The translations under genes and the position numbers were made by a program. A stretch of DNA of 64,000 bases from Hyphomicrobiales bacterium. GTDB taxonomy: Bacteria > Pseudomonadota > Alphaproteobacteria > Rhizobiales > Rhizobiaceae. Numbering within the stretch: position 1 is the stretch's first letter; every line of letters begins with the position of its first letter. Under the pieces are notes generated by a model. That model saw only the letters and a program-made list of their open reading frames with translations, was not told the origin of the DNA and did not search any database. Below are positions 46,431 to 55,824 of the stretch, in pieces. The stretch covers positions 1 through 64,000 of the forward strand of contig UCCS01000108.1 of the NCBI GenBank assembly GCA_900470965.1, read 5' to 3'.

Positions 46431-46812
46431 GTGCGTCCTTTTAACGTCTTTCCGGCGAAAGCCGGGAATCAAAGAAAAATGCCTTGTCCCTACATAGAGT
46501 GTCCCAGCCCCCCTCTTCAAGACACGCATAAGGATAACGTTAAGAAGCAGGCGCGACATATGGCTTTGACATTTCCCTATCCCGTTTCTCCCAAACGCTT
46601 GTTAACGGCGAGGCCAGACCTTTGGCTCTCACAGTTATTCTCTGCGACAGGATGAAGGAAGGCTTACCGCGCCCGATGGATCTCACGGGTATTTACCGGG
46701 CGGAAAGCTTACCGGCAGATATCGACGAAATTGCCGAGCGCAGATCTGTGCCATTAATCAAACAGCGAGCTTCTTCGGCAAGGATGCGGCCAATTCTCAA
46801 GGGGTTGCTGCC
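46431..46812. other. Divergent region between clpP and GGDEF gene
   Basis: 382 bp with no supported gene. It holds the clpP promoter (46492-46520), a small stem CCGGC/GCCGG in the clpP leader (46452-46466), and the leader of the diguanylate cyclase. Nothing else was recognised. Confidence 0.5.
46492..46520 (-). promoter_or_regulatory. Sigma70-type promoter of clpP
   Basis: Minus strand TTGAAG (46520-46515), 17 bp with a G6 run, CTATGT (46497-46492). CTATGT is close to the rhizobial -10 (CTATAT). About 60 bp upstream of the clpP start. Confidence 0.6.
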
Positions 46813-48066
46813 GTGTTCAATGTCACTACAGGTCTGTCCATCTGGTGTTCCGAAGCCCTTACGCTGGCTCTGGTTCTGTTCGTGGCCTGGCGCCACGACC
46901 GGAAAAGCGGCGCCTACCTTTATTGGGGGCTCGGCTTCCTGTTCAGCGGCATCGGCTTTGCGCTGGTTGCGGTCCGCGGCGAAATCCCCGACCTGCTTTC
47001 CATCGAGATCGGCAATGCCATCGCCCTGCTCGGACAAAGTGCCTGGGTCGCCGGCTTCCTGGCGCTCGACCGCAAGAAGATGGAATGGTGGGCGCTTCTG
47101 CCGCCAGTAATCTGGCTTGCAGGCGTCTTCCTGCCGTGGATCAACGAGGATTATTCCAACCGCGTCATTCTCTACAATCTCGCCTCGGCGACCGGCGCCA
47201 CTGCGCTTGCCATGGCGATAGCCGCCGGCGATATCCATCGCGAACGCACGCGCATCATGCTGATGGCCGTCTTTGTGCTGCAGGCCTTCCTCTGCTTCGG
47301 CGTGGCGCTGGCAATGGCGCTTATCCTGCCCTCGGATAAGCAGGCGACGAATTTCAGCGGCGGGGCCGCCATGGCCAGCGCCTTCCTGCTCACCATCGCC
47401 TTCGCGCTCACCTGCCGCCTCATCATGGAACGGTCGGAACGTCACCTGCGCTTCCTGACGCTGACGGATTCGCTGACGGGCGTGCTGAACCGCCGCGGCC
47501 TGCTCGGCTATTTCGACAAGATCCAGGAAAAGGCACATGACGAGCAGCACCAGGTCGGTGTCATCCTCTTTGACCTCGACCATTTCAAGCGCGTCAACGA
47601 CCGTTTCGGCCATCAGTCGGGCGATGCCGTCCTCACCGCCTTCGCCCGCCTTGCCCGTCAGTATATCCCGAACAATATCTTCGGCCGCATGGGCGGCGAA
47701 GAATTCGCGGCCTTCGTGACCGTCCGCGACCAGACGGAAGCCGAAGCGTTGGCGGAATCGATCCGCGCCGAATTCTGCCGCCTGCCGGTCAGCACGGGCG
47801 AGGCACTGATCCCCGCCACCGTCAGCGTCGGCATCGCGCTTTCCTCGGCGATCGAAGCCAATATCGACCGGCTGGTGTCGGCCGCCGACCGTGCGCTCTA
47901 TTCGGCAAAAGCTGCCGGCCGTAACTGCACGGTCGTCTTCGGCGAGGAAGAAGCGGCGGCACCCGCGCCTGGCGAGCCGAACTCCCATGCCGGCGAACTC
48001 GTGCCGACGGTCGACGATCAGGTGGAAGCACTACGCCGCATGGGTGTACTTTCCCGCGCAGGCTGA
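46813..48066 (+). CDS. Membrane-bound diguanylate cyclase (GGDEF)
   Basis: 417 residues. Residues 1-~205 form about six or seven membrane helices of an uncharacterised sensor. The GGDEF domain follows (~residues 225-385): 'LTDSLTGVLNRRGL', 'VILFDLDHFKRVNDRFGHQSGD', active site 'GRMGGEEF'. The inhibitory RxxD site is absent at the usual position, so no product inhibition by that route. It should make c-di-GMP. GTG start at 46813 with AAGGGG upstream. Its TGA directly abuts the GTG of the P450 gene. Confidence 0.88.
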   Translation: MFNVTTGLSIWCSEALTLALVLFVAWRHDRKSGAYLYWGLGFLFSGIGFALVAVRGEIPDLLSIEIGNAIALLGQSAWVAGFLALDRKKMEWWALLPPVIWLAGVFLPWINEDYSNRVILYNLASATGATALAMAIAAGDIHRERTRIMLMAVFVLQAFLCFGVALAMALILPSDKQATNFSGGAAMASAFLLTIAFALTCRLIMERSERHLRFLTLTDSLTGVLNRRGLLGYFDKIQEKAHDEQHQVGVILFDLDHFKRVNDRFGHQSGDAVLTAFARLARQYIPNNIFGRMGGEEFAAFVTVRDQTEAEALAESIRAEFCRLPVSTGEALIPATVSVGIALSSAIEANIDRLVSAADRALYSAKAAGRNCTVVFGEEEAAAPAPGEPNSHAGELVPTVDDQVEALRRMGVLSRAG

Positions 48067-49356
48067 GTGGCCATCTTTTCGAGGCAAGGCAAATCCGCTA
48101 AGCCTCTGCCCATGATGATACCGCCCTTCCTCAAGATCGATCCAGCCACCCGCCATGTGTCGCTCGACGGCAGCGACCCGGCCTTCTACGGCAACCCGAA
48201 CGCGGTCTATGCCGCGCTCCATGCCCATTGTCCCACCTTCTACTGGGAACAGCAGAAGCAGTGGTTCGTCACCGGCTACGATCATGTGAACGGGCTGCTG
48301 CGCGACCGCCGGTTCGGCCGGCAGATCCTGCATATTGCCAGCCGCGAGGAGCTCGGCCTGCCCGAACCTGAACCGCACCTCGCCGCCTTCGATCTCGCCG
48401 AGCGCTATTCGCTGCTGGAGCTGGAGCCGCCGGAACACACGCGGCTGCGCACCCTCGTCAACCGCGCCTTCGTCTCGCGCCATGTCGAGAAGATGAAGCC
48501 GGAAATCGAAGAACTTACCAACAGGCTGATCGACGCCTTTGCCGACAAGGGCGAAGTCGAGCTGCTTTCGGCCTTTGCCGATATCATCCCGGTGACGATG
48601 ATCGCCCGCATGATCGGCATTCCCGAGGAAATGGGGCCGCAGCTCCTCAAGTGGTCACATGCCTATGTGCGCATGTATATGTTCGGGCGCACCCGTGCAG
48701 ACGAAGATGCTGCGGAGCAGGCGGCACGGGAATTTTCCGATTATGTGAAGACGGTCATTGCCGTGCGCCGGTCCGAACCGCGTGACGACCTGCTGACACA
48801 TATGATCCATACCGAGCACAAGGGCCAGTACCTGACGGAAGACGAGCTCATCTCGACGACCATCGTGCTGCTCAATGCCGGCCATGAAGCGACGGTCCAC
48901 CAGATCGGCAATTCGGTGCGCATCATTCTGGATAGCGGCTACAACCCGGCTGAGCTTTTCCGCGACGAAACCGCCACCGAGCGCACCGTCGAGGAGTCAC
49001 TGCGCATCTGCGCGCCCGTCCACATCTTCCAGCGCTGGGCGCTCGAGCCCGCCGAGATCGACGGCATCGCGTTCAAGCGCGGCGACAAGGTGAGCATGAT
49101 CCTGGCCGCCGCCAATCACGATCCAGCGAAATTCAGCGATCCCCTCACCTTCAAGCCCGACCGCAACGAGGCACCCAATCTCTCATTCGGCGCCGGCATC
49201 CATTTCTGCATCGGCGCGCCGCTGGCGCGGCTGGAGCTCAACGTCGTGCTGCCGATACTGTTCAAGCGCCTGCCGGGGCTCAAACTTGCCAAGACGCCCG
49301 TCGTCAAGGACGTCTACCACTTCCACGGGCTCGATCGCCTGGATCTCGTCTGGTAA
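48067..49356 (+). CDS. Cytochrome P450
   Basis: 429 residues (414 if the ATG at 48112 is used). Heme-binding loop 'FGAGIHFCIGAPLARLEL' with the Cys ligand, ExxR 'EESLR', I-helix 'LLNAGHEATVHQ' in which the oxygen-binding acid/alcohol pair is Glu-Ala-Thr. Soluble bacterial class; needs a ferredoxin partner not found here. Substrate unknown. It starts at the base after the stop of the diguanylate cyclase, so the two are probably cotranscribed. Neither candidate start has a strong Shine-Dalgarno. Confidence 0.92.
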   Translation: MAIFSRQGKSAKPLPMMIPPFLKIDPATRHVSLDGSDPAFYGNPNAVYAALHAHCPTFYWEQQKQWFVTGYDHVNGLLRDRRFGRQILHIASREELGLPEPEPHLAAFDLAERYSLLELEPPEHTRLRTLVNRAFVSRHVEKMKPEIEELTNRLIDAFADKGEVELLSAFADIIPVTMIARMIGIPEEMGPQLLKWSHAYVRMYMFGRTRADEDAAEQAAREFSDYVKTVIAVRRSEPRDDLLTHMIHTEHKGQYLTEDELISTTIVLLNAGHEATVHQIGNSVRIILDSGYNPAELFRDETATERTVEESLRICAPVHIFQRWALEPAEIDGIAFKRGDKVSMILAAANHDPAKFSDPLTFKPDRNEAPNLSFGAGIHFCIGAPLARLELNVVLPILFKRLPGLKLAKTPVVKDVYHFHGLDRLDLVW

Positions 49357-49383
49357 GCCTTCATATCCGACACTCGGAAACGA

Positions 49384-49418
49384 AAACGGCCGGCAAGCTC
49401 ATCGCGTGCCGGCCGTTT
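49384..49418. terminator. Bidirectional terminator P450/pstB
   Basis: AAACGGCCGGCA-(11 nt)-TGCCGGCCGTTT, a perfect 12-bp stem in the 85-bp convergent gap. Confidence 0.75.
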
Positions 49419-49441
49419 CTGTTCCGCGAGGAAATATCACA

Positions 49442-50254
49442 TCAGCCGTAACGGCCGGTGATGTAGTCTTCCGTACGCTTGACCTTCGGAGACTGGAAGA
49501 TCTGCGCGGTCGGGCCGTATTCGATCAATTCGCCCAGATACATGAAGGCTGTGTTGTCAGAGATGCGGCTTGCCTGCTGCATGTTGTGAGTGACGATGAC
49601 GATCGTGAACTCGCCCTTCAACTGCGCGACCAGCTCTTCGACCTTGGCAGTCGAGATCGGGTCGAGGGCCGAGGTCGGCTCGTCGAGAAGCAGCACCTCC
49701 GGACGCAGCGCCACGCCGCGGGCGATGCAAAGACGCTGCTGCTGGCCGCCCGAAAGGCCGAGGCCGCTGCCCTTCAGCTTGTCCTTCACCTCATCCCAGA
49801 GAGCGGCCTGACGCAGCGCCTGCTCGACGCGCACGTCCATATCGGCCTTGTTGAGGCGCTCGTGGTGGCGAATGCCATAGGCGATGTTGTCATAGATCGA
49901 CATCGGGAACGGCACCGGCTTCTGGAACACCATGCCGACGCGGGCGCGCAGTTCATTCATCGAGAAGCTCGGGTCGAGGATGTTCTTGCCGTCGAGCTTG
50001 ATCGAGCCGGTAGCCCGCATCTTCGGATACAGCATGTAGATGCGGTTCAGGATGCGCAGCAGGGTGGACTTGCCGCAGCCGGAGGGACCGATCAGGGCCG
50101 AGACCTGGCGCTCCGGGAAGCTCAGGCTCACATCCTTGATCGCGTGGGCGTCGCCGTAGTAGAAATTGACTTTCTCGAGGGAGATCTTGTCTCTCGCCAT
50201 CGGCTTTCCCAGCTTGCTGGTAGTATCGATAGTGTCTGCAGACTGAAGCATCAT
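49442..50254 (-). CDS. pstB: Phosphate ABC transporter ATP-binding protein
   Basis: 270 residues from the ATG at 50254, which overlaps the pstA stop (ATGATG). Walker A 'GPSGCGKST', Q-loop 'MVFQKPVPFPMSIYDNIAYG', signature 'LSGGQQQRLCIARG', Walker B 'VLLLDEPTSALDP'. Last gene of pstSCAB. phoU and phoB, often next in rhizobia, are absent here. Confidence 0.97.
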   Translation of the reverse strand: MMLQSADTIDTTSKLGKPMARDKISLEKVNFYYGDAHAIKDVSLSFPERQVSALIGPSGCGKSTLLRILNRIYMLYPKMRATGSIKLDGKNILDPSFSMNELRARVGMVFQKPVPFPMSIYDNIAYGIRHHERLNKADMDVRVEQALRQAALWDEVKDKLKGSGLGLSGGQQQRLCIARGVALRPEVLLLDEPTSALDPISTAKVEELVAQLKGEFTIVIVTHNMQQASRISDNTAFMYLGELIEYGPTAQIFQSPKVKRTEDYITGRYG

Positions 50255-51108
50255 TTCCCACCTTTTCGGTTCAGGACGGAGCGCGATACGACGCTCAGGA
50301 TTAGAACGACGGCCGTCATCACGAAGGCACCGGCCCATGCAAGATTCTGCCATTGCTCATAGGGGCTCATGGCGAACTGGAAGATGACGACGGGAATGTT
50401 CGCCATCGGCTGCGACATATCCAGGCTCCAATACTGGTTATTCAGAGCCGTGAAGAGGAGCGGCGCGGTTTCGCCCGAAATGCGCGCGATCGCGAGCAGG
50501 ATACCGGTGAGGATCCCCGTGGAGGCGGCGCGGTAGAGAACGTTGACCGTGACCTTCCAGCGCGGAATGCCGAGCGAAAGGGCTGCCTCACGCATGACAT
50601 CGGGAACCAGCCGCAGCATCTCGTCGGTCGTGCGCACCACGACCGGCAGGAAGATGAAGGCGAGCGCGATGCCGCCGGCAAAGCCGGAGAAGCGTGAGGT
50701 CGGGCGGACGACCACTTCATAGACGAACAGGCCGATGATGATCGACGGCGCCGAGAGCAGGATATCGTTGACGAAGCGGATGGCCTCGCCGAGTTTCTTG
50801 CCGCGGGCGAATTCCGACAGATAGGTGCCGGCCAGCACGCCGATCGGCGTACCGATGATAACGGCGAGAACGACCATCAGCAGGCTGCCCATGAAGGCGT
50901 TGGCGAGACCGCCGCCATCTTCGCCGGGCGGCGGCGTCATCTCCGTGAGAAGGCTGGGGCTCAGCGCAGACAGACCGTGGACCAGCGTCGTCCAGAGGAT
51001 CCACACCAGAAAGACCAGGCCGAGCACGGTGGCGATGCCGCAAAGCGTCAGCGCGATTGCGCTGCCGATCTGGCGGCGGCGGTAAAGGGAACCCGAATAG
51101 GTAGCCAT
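50251..51108 (-). CDS. pstA: Phosphate ABC transporter permease PstA
   Basis: 285 residues, six membrane helices. 'SLGIPRWKVTVNVLYRAASTGILTGILLAIARISGETAPLLFTA' is the EAA loop and PstA signature. 2 bp after pstC. Confidence 0.96.
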   Translation of the reverse strand: MATYSGSLYRRRQIGSAIALTLCGIATVLGLVFLVWILWTTLVHGLSALSPSLLTEMTPPPGEDGGGLANAFMGSLLMVVLAVIIGTPIGVLAGTYLSEFARGKKLGEAIRFVNDILLSAPSIIIGLFVYEVVVRPTSRFSGFAGGIALAFIFLPVVVRTTDEMLRLVPDVMREAALSLGIPRWKVTVNVLYRAASTGILTGILLAIARISGETAPLLFTALNNQYWSLDMSQPMANIPVVIFQFAMSPYEQWQNLAWAGAFVMTAVVLILSVVSRSVLNRKGGK

Positions 51109-51110
51109 GA

Positions 51111-52088
51111 TTATTCCCCCCTCTGCTTTGCCATACGCACCAGCATGAGCTTGGCGGCCGCCAGAACGATGAAGGTGACAACGAAGAGGATGAGGCCAAG
51201 TGCTGCCAGCGACGACCGGTAGAGGTCGTCCGAAGCCTCGGCAAACTCATTGGCGAGCGTCGCGGCAATCGAGGTGCCGGGCTCCATCAGCGACACCGCA
51301 ATGTTATGGGTGTTGCCGAGAACGAAGGTAACCGCCATAGTCTCGCCGAGCGCGCGGCCGAGACCAAGGAAGATGCCACCGACAACGGCCGTGCGGGTGT
51401 GCGGAATGACGATGTCGCGCACCACTTCCCACTTTGTCGAACCAAGCGCATAGGCCGATTCCTTCAGCTGCGCGGGGACGACAAGGAAGACGTCACGCAT
51501 GACCGACGAGATGAAGGGGATGATCATGATCGCCAGCACGATGCCTGATGTCAGCATGCCGATGCCGAGCGGGGCACCCGAAAACAGCGCACCGATCAGC
51601 GGGATCGGACCCAGCCAGTCGATGAGCACCGGCTGGATGTAATCCGACATGAACGGAGCAAAGGTGAAAAGACCCCACATGCCGTAAATGATCGAGGGGA
51701 TGCCGGCGAGAAGCTCGACGGCGCCGCCGATCGGCCCGCGGATGGAGCGCGGCGCAACCTCGGTGATGAAAACCGCGATGCCGAGGCTAACGGGAACGCC
51801 GATGATCATGGCGAGTGCCGAGGTGACCAGCGTGCCGTAGATCGGCACGAGACCTGCGAATTGCTGAGCAACCGGATCCCATTCGGTGCCGGTCAGGAAG
51901 CCGAAGCCGAAGGTGCGGAAGGCAAGAAGCCCGCTCATGGCCATGGAGATCGCCGCTGCCAGCAGAGCGGCGAGAACAAACAGGCCGCAGCCCAAAACTA
52001 TCCAATAAAAAATCCGATCGCCTGCGGCGCCGTCGCGGCGCTTCACGCCCGCGGTGTCGGCGGGCAGCGATGCCAGTGCTTCGCTCAT
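51111..52088 (-). CDS. pstC: Phosphate ABC transporter permease PstC
   Basis: 325 residues from the ATG at 52088. Membrane helices and the EAA region 'SAYALGSTKWEVVRDIVIPHTRTAVVGGIFLGLGRALGETMAVTFVLGN'. The open frame upstream runs through the intergenic hairpin and is not coding. Confidence 0.96.
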   Translation of the reverse strand: MSEALASLPADTAGVKRRDGAAGDRIFYWIVLGCGLFVLAALLAAAISMAMSGLLAFRTFGFGFLTGTEWDPVAQQFAGLVPIYGTLVTSALAMIIGVPVSLGIAVFITEVAPRSIRGPIGGAVELLAGIPSIIYGMWGLFTFAPFMSDYIQPVLIDWLGPIPLIGALFSGAPLGIGMLTSGIVLAIMIIPFISSVMRDVFLVVPAQLKESAYALGSTKWEVVRDIVIPHTRTAVVGGIFLGLGRALGETMAVTFVLGNTHNIAVSLMEPGTSIAATLANEFAEASDDLYRSSLAALGLILFVVTFIVLAAAKLMLVRMAKQRGE

Positions 52089-52130
52089 ATCCGTACGCTC
52101 TGCTGCTTTGAGGGGGGTGTCAAAGGCATT

Positions 52131-52159
52131 CGGGGCGGAAAGCTTGGCTTTCCGCCCCG
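52131..52159 (-). promoter_or_regulatory. 13-bp hairpin between pstS and pstC
   Basis: CGGGGCGGAAAGC and its perfect inverse around a 3-nt loop, with no T tract. It most likely stabilises the pstS part of the transcript or lowers read-through, so that the binding protein exceeds the membrane parts. Confidence 0.7.
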
Positions 52160-52177
52160 ACCGCAGTTTCGTCAGGA

Positions 52178-53200
52178 TCAGCTCTTGAAAGAGGCTGTCC
52201 AGTAATCTTCGATCTGCTTCACGAGCGTGTCCGGAAGCGGAACGTAATCGAGCGAGGAAGCCTCCTTCTGGCCCTTTTCGAGAGCCCACTTGAAGAAGGA
52301 GAAAGCAGCCTTGGAGCGTTCAGCGTCCTTCGGTTCCTTGTACATGATGGCCCAGGTGGTTGCCGTGATCGGCCAGGCCTTTTCGCCCGGAGCGTTGGTC
52401 ATGATCAGGTAGAAGTCCTGAGCCTTGCCCCATTCTGCGCTTGCAGCGGCAGCCGAGAAGCTTTCAGCGTTCGGCTTCGGATACTGGCCGGCAGCGTTCT
52501 GGATGAGAACGTAGGGCAGCTTGTTCTGCAGGGCGTAGGCGTATTCGACGTAACCGATCGAGTCCTTGACGCGGGTAACGTAAGCAGCAACGCCTTCGTT
52601 GCCCTTGCCGCCGATGCCTACCGGCCAGTTGACGGCAGTGCCTTCACCAACCTTCGACTTCCAGTCCGGGTTTACCTTGGAGAAGAAGTTGGTCCAGTTG
52701 AAGGAGGTGCCCGAGCCGTCCGAACGGTGAACAACTGCGATCTGGCTGTCGGGCAGCTTCAGGCCCGGGTTCAGATCGGCGATGGCCTTGTCGTTCCACT
52801 TGGTGACGTTGCCGAGGTAGATGTCAGCGAGGACCTTGCCGGAGAGCTTCAGTTCGCCTGATTTGATGCCCTTGACGTTGATGACGGGAACGATGCCGCC
52901 GACAACGAGCGGGAACTGGCCAAAGCCGCCAGCCGTCAGATCTTCCGGCTTGAGCGGGGCGTCGGAAGCGCCGAAGTCAACCGTTGCAGCCTTGATCTGG
53001 GCGATACCGCCGCCCGAACCGATCGACTGGTAGTTCAGCTTGTCGCCGGTTTCCTTGTTGTAGTCTGCCGACCACTTCGAAAGAACCGGATAGACGAAGG
53101 TCGAACCAGCGCCGGTAATATCGGCAGCGGAGGCCGAGACTGCCAGAGCGGCAACCAGGCCGGCGCCGAGGCAGGCCGAAAGAAGTTTCTTGGTGAGCAT
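52178..53200 (-). CDS. pstS: Phosphate-binding periplasmic protein PstS
   Basis: 340 residues. Signal peptide ends 'AVSASAADI'. Phosphate contacts are seen in 'TGAGSTFVYPVLSKW', 'YQSIGSGGGIAQIKA', 'DFGASDAPLK' and 'VVHRSDGSGTSFNWTNF'. High-affinity phosphate scavenger. First gene of the operon, under a Pho box. Confidence 0.97.
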   Translation of the reverse strand: MLTKKLLSACLGAGLVAALAVSASAADITGAGSTFVYPVLSKWSADYNKETGDKLNYQSIGSGGGIAQIKAATVDFGASDAPLKPEDLTAGGFGQFPLVVGGIVPVINVKGIKSGELKLSGKVLADIYLGNVTKWNDKAIADLNPGLKLPDSQIAVVHRSDGSGTSFNWTNFFSKVNPDWKSKVGEGTAVNWPVGIGGKGNEGVAAYVTRVKDSIGYVEYAYALQNKLPYVLIQNAAGQYPKPNAESFSAAAASAEWGKAQDFYLIMTNAPGEKAWPITATTWAIMYKEPKDAERSKAAFSFFKWALEKGQKEASSLDYVPLPDTLVKQIEDYWTASFKS

Positions 53201-53548
53201 TTGCGACTCTTCCCTGATGGAACGAAAGGACGACGAGGTTCGGCGCCATGGAGGGGGTGTCCACTGTCAGGGGCGCTGAATTTCCTCGTCACGGGAAGGC
53301 GGCTAGGCGTCTATTATTACAGTTTGATGACAGTTTGTGACGGGCGACATGAAATGCAACGCTGTGCATAAGTCGCTGAAGTCACTGACTTTCCTAGTGA
53401 ATCGCGCGCTGACAAAGCCTTCGCAAATGAGGTGCGGCCCTATTGCCGCAGGGCTGCGGTCGATTGCCGCAGCAATGCGTGAAAATGTCGTTTTCAGACG
53501 CCAAAATGCTCCGAGGACCGGACGACCACCCGAGTGTGCTGCCGCAAT
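53201..53548. other. Region upstream of pstS
   Basis: 348 bp with no supported gene. It holds the Pho box (53316-53333). ATTGCCGCAG occurs twice (53442 and 53463, 21 bp apart) with CTGCGG between, possibly a hairpin at the 3' end of another transcript. Confidence 0.5.
53316..53333 (-). promoter_or_regulatory. Pho box upstream of pstS
   Basis: Minus strand CTGTCAT-CAAA-CTGTAAT, an exact match to the PhoB direct repeat CTGTCAT-N4-CTGTMAT. About 115 bp before the pstS start. Confidence 0.85.
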
Positions 53549-55675
53549 CTATGCGGCAAGCTCTTGAAGCTTGCTGGATATCTCGAGTGCCGACATAGGT
53601 TTTCCGATCAGATAGCCCTGCAGCTGGTCGCAGCCGGCCTCACGCAGGATCGCCGCCTGGCGCGTATTCTCGATACCTTCAGCTGTCACGGGAATCTGCA
53701 GAGCGGTCGCCAGGGAGATGGTGGCTCTCAGAACATCGGCGCCATTCGAGGCTTGGTCGAGAGCGGATACGAGCGAACGGTCGATCTTCATGCGATCAAA
53801 CCCGAACTGCCGCAATGCGCCGATGCTTGCATAGCCGCAGCCAAAGTCATCAAGCGCGAATTTTATACCGACCTGTTTGAGGTGATCTATCGACCTGCGG
53901 GCCTGTTCCGGATTTGTCATCAGGACGCCTTCCGTGATCTCCAATGTCAAACGCTTCGGATCGAAATCGAGCTCCTGCAGAAGCGAGATCACTTCGGCGG
54001 CGAATTCCGGATTGCAGAGTTGGACCGGCGAAACGTTCACCGACAATGACAGGCCAGGCCAGTTCTTGGCATGCCCGATCGATGTTTTCAGCATATGAGC
54101 GCCGAGCGCATCGATGAGGCCGCACCTTTCGGCGAGCGGGATGAAAATCTCAGGGCTTATGTTCCCTGTTGGAACTCGCCAACGCGCTAGCGCTTCAAGA
54201 CCAGTAACAGCACCTGTCGCAGCAGAGACGAGAGGCTGGAAAAAGGCTTCGATCGCACCATTGCTAATGGCGCTCTTCAACAAAGCTTCCATTTCGGCGA
54301 CCCTCTGGCGTTCCAGATCCAGCTCCGGGTCGTATTCGATCGCCCGGCCTCTGCCGTTTGCCTTGGCACGATAGAGCGCCATATCCGCCCTGCGGAGAAG
54401 CTCCAAAGGCGGTACGTCTCCGTCACGTGCGGCAGCTCCGATGCTTGCGCCAACTTCGATCGTTCGCCCTTCGATTTTGAAGGGCTCGGTGAACAGCGCC
54501 AGAATAGTCTCTTCTATCTCCCCACGCGCGGCGGTTCCAATCTGCACCAGCGCAAACTCGTCGCCTCCCAGCCGGGCGGCCGCAACGACTTCAGGGTGAC
54601 AGGCGATCAGGGCGTTCGAGACGATCCGGATCAGGTCATCCCCTACCGCATGCCCCCAGGCGTCGTTGACAGCCTTGAATCCATCGAGATCGACCAGATA
54701 GAGCCGGGGTGGCGCAACATCGGTATCTTCCAGCTCTTCCAGCAGTACGAGAAGCCCGTGCCTGTTCAACAGGCCGCTCAGGCTATCGTGGTTCGCTTCG
54801 AAAATCGCCGCTTGCGCCAATTGGCGCAGGCGGCGCGCCTCTGCTGCACCCACCAGCAGAACACCACCCAGGAACATCGCAAGGATGATGACAGCAGCCG
54901 CGACGTAAGGATAGACTTCGTGAAACACGGCGGTTCCGGGCGCTTTGCTGGGCCAGACAAGATGGCCTATGACGCCACCTCCTATGTCCGTGATCGGTGT
55001 GTTCAGCAGGCCCGACTCGGGCGCGGCGGCGAGGCGCAGCCCTTCGAGTTCATGCTCGTCCGAAAAAGTGTCGAGAACCTCCGACGTGAGATCCTTGTAG
55101 AGGCTCAGCACACTCAGCTTCGGAAGCTCGCCTTCTGCGGTGAAAGGCTGGATTGCCTGTGACACGATCAGCGCGATGCCCGTTTCGGTCCGGATGAAAT
55201 TGACCACCGGCGCCTGTCCGGATTCAGCAGCTTTGTCGATCTGCTGGTAAAAAGCTTCGCCGAAAGAAGCACTAGGCTGGAAGGGCTTGCCTTTGGCATA
55301 TGCGGAGATGACCGAAGAGCGGTCGGGGCCGATCACGACCGCGCCGTCATAGAGCGGATAATCCGCTGTGGTCTTGCCCCAGTTCTCATAGGCCCAATCC
55401 GTGGCGTCAGGAGATGAGATCGCTTTATAGGCATCATCCCATACGGCGTTGTCCGTGGTTGTCGCGCTCAAACGATTGGCAAAGGCCGAGATCGCTGCAC
55501 GGGCAGCGCGCGTGGCCCTGGCATCATCGATCTTGTTTGCAGACCGGTTCATCGTGGCGACGACATGGGCCATGAGGCCCGTCAGCACGAGAGCGACGAC
55601 GAGGAAGAAGATGGTTGTCGCAATGATGGAAGACGTTTGGGTTCGAACGTGCCTACCTGCAAGATTCGACGACAT
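53549..55675 (-). CDS. CHASE4-GGDEF-EAL c-di-GMP enzyme
   Basis: 708 residues. Helix at ~15-40, an extracytoplasmic CHASE4-like sensor (~50-250, 'TDNAVWDDAYKAI', 'YPLYDGAVVIGPD'), second helix ~260-280, GGDEF domain ('DLDGFKAVNDAWGHAVGDDL', 'RLGGDEFALV', no RxxD site), and EAL domain with the catalytic set intact ('LEALARW', 'VNVSPVQL', 'LEITEGVLM', 'DDFGCGYAS', 'MKIDRSL', 'TAEGIEN'). Both domains look active, so net output (synthesis or breakdown) cannot be told. Monocistronic. Confidence 0.9.
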   Translation of the reverse strand: MSSNLAGRHVRTQTSSIIATTIFFLVVALVLTGLMAHVVATMNRSANKIDDARATRAARAAISAFANRLSATTTDNAVWDDAYKAISSPDATDWAYENWGKTTADYPLYDGAVVIGPDRSSVISAYAKGKPFQPSASFGEAFYQQIDKAAESGQAPVVNFIRTETGIALIVSQAIQPFTAEGELPKLSVLSLYKDLTSEVLDTFSDEHELEGLRLAAAPESGLLNTPITDIGGGVIGHLVWPSKAPGTAVFHEVYPYVAAAVIILAMFLGGVLLVGAAEARRLRQLAQAAIFEANHDSLSGLLNRHGLLVLLEELEDTDVAPPRLYLVDLDGFKAVNDAWGHAVGDDLIRIVSNALIACHPEVVAAARLGGDEFALVQIGTAARGEIEETILALFTEPFKIEGRTIEVGASIGAAARDGDVPPLELLRRADMALYRAKANGRGRAIEYDPELDLERQRVAEMEALLKSAISNGAIEAFFQPLVSAATGAVTGLEALARWRVPTGNISPEIFIPLAERCGLIDALGAHMLKTSIGHAKNWPGLSLSVNVSPVQLCNPEFAAEVISLLQELDFDPKRLTLEITEGVLMTNPEQARRSIDHLKQVGIKFALDDFGCGYASIGALRQFGFDRMKIDRSLVSALDQASNGADVLRATISLATALQIPVTAEGIENTRQAAILREAGCDQLQGYLIGKPMSALEISSKLQELAA

Positions 55676-55824
55676 GCCAATCCCGAAAAGTTGAATTGCA
55701 AGGCCATGTCTATGGTGACGGCAGGAGACATCATGTCCGCAATGCGCTGCAGATAAGATCTATCATTTGATGATGTAGACACTATTAATGAGAATGATCA
55801 AAAGCCATCCATCCGGGCAGCTTT

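Noticed and set aside
53549..55675. c-di-GMP riboswitch near the GGDEF-EAL gene
   Set aside because: No GEMM-type conserved core was recognised upstream of this gene or of the cyclase at 46813.
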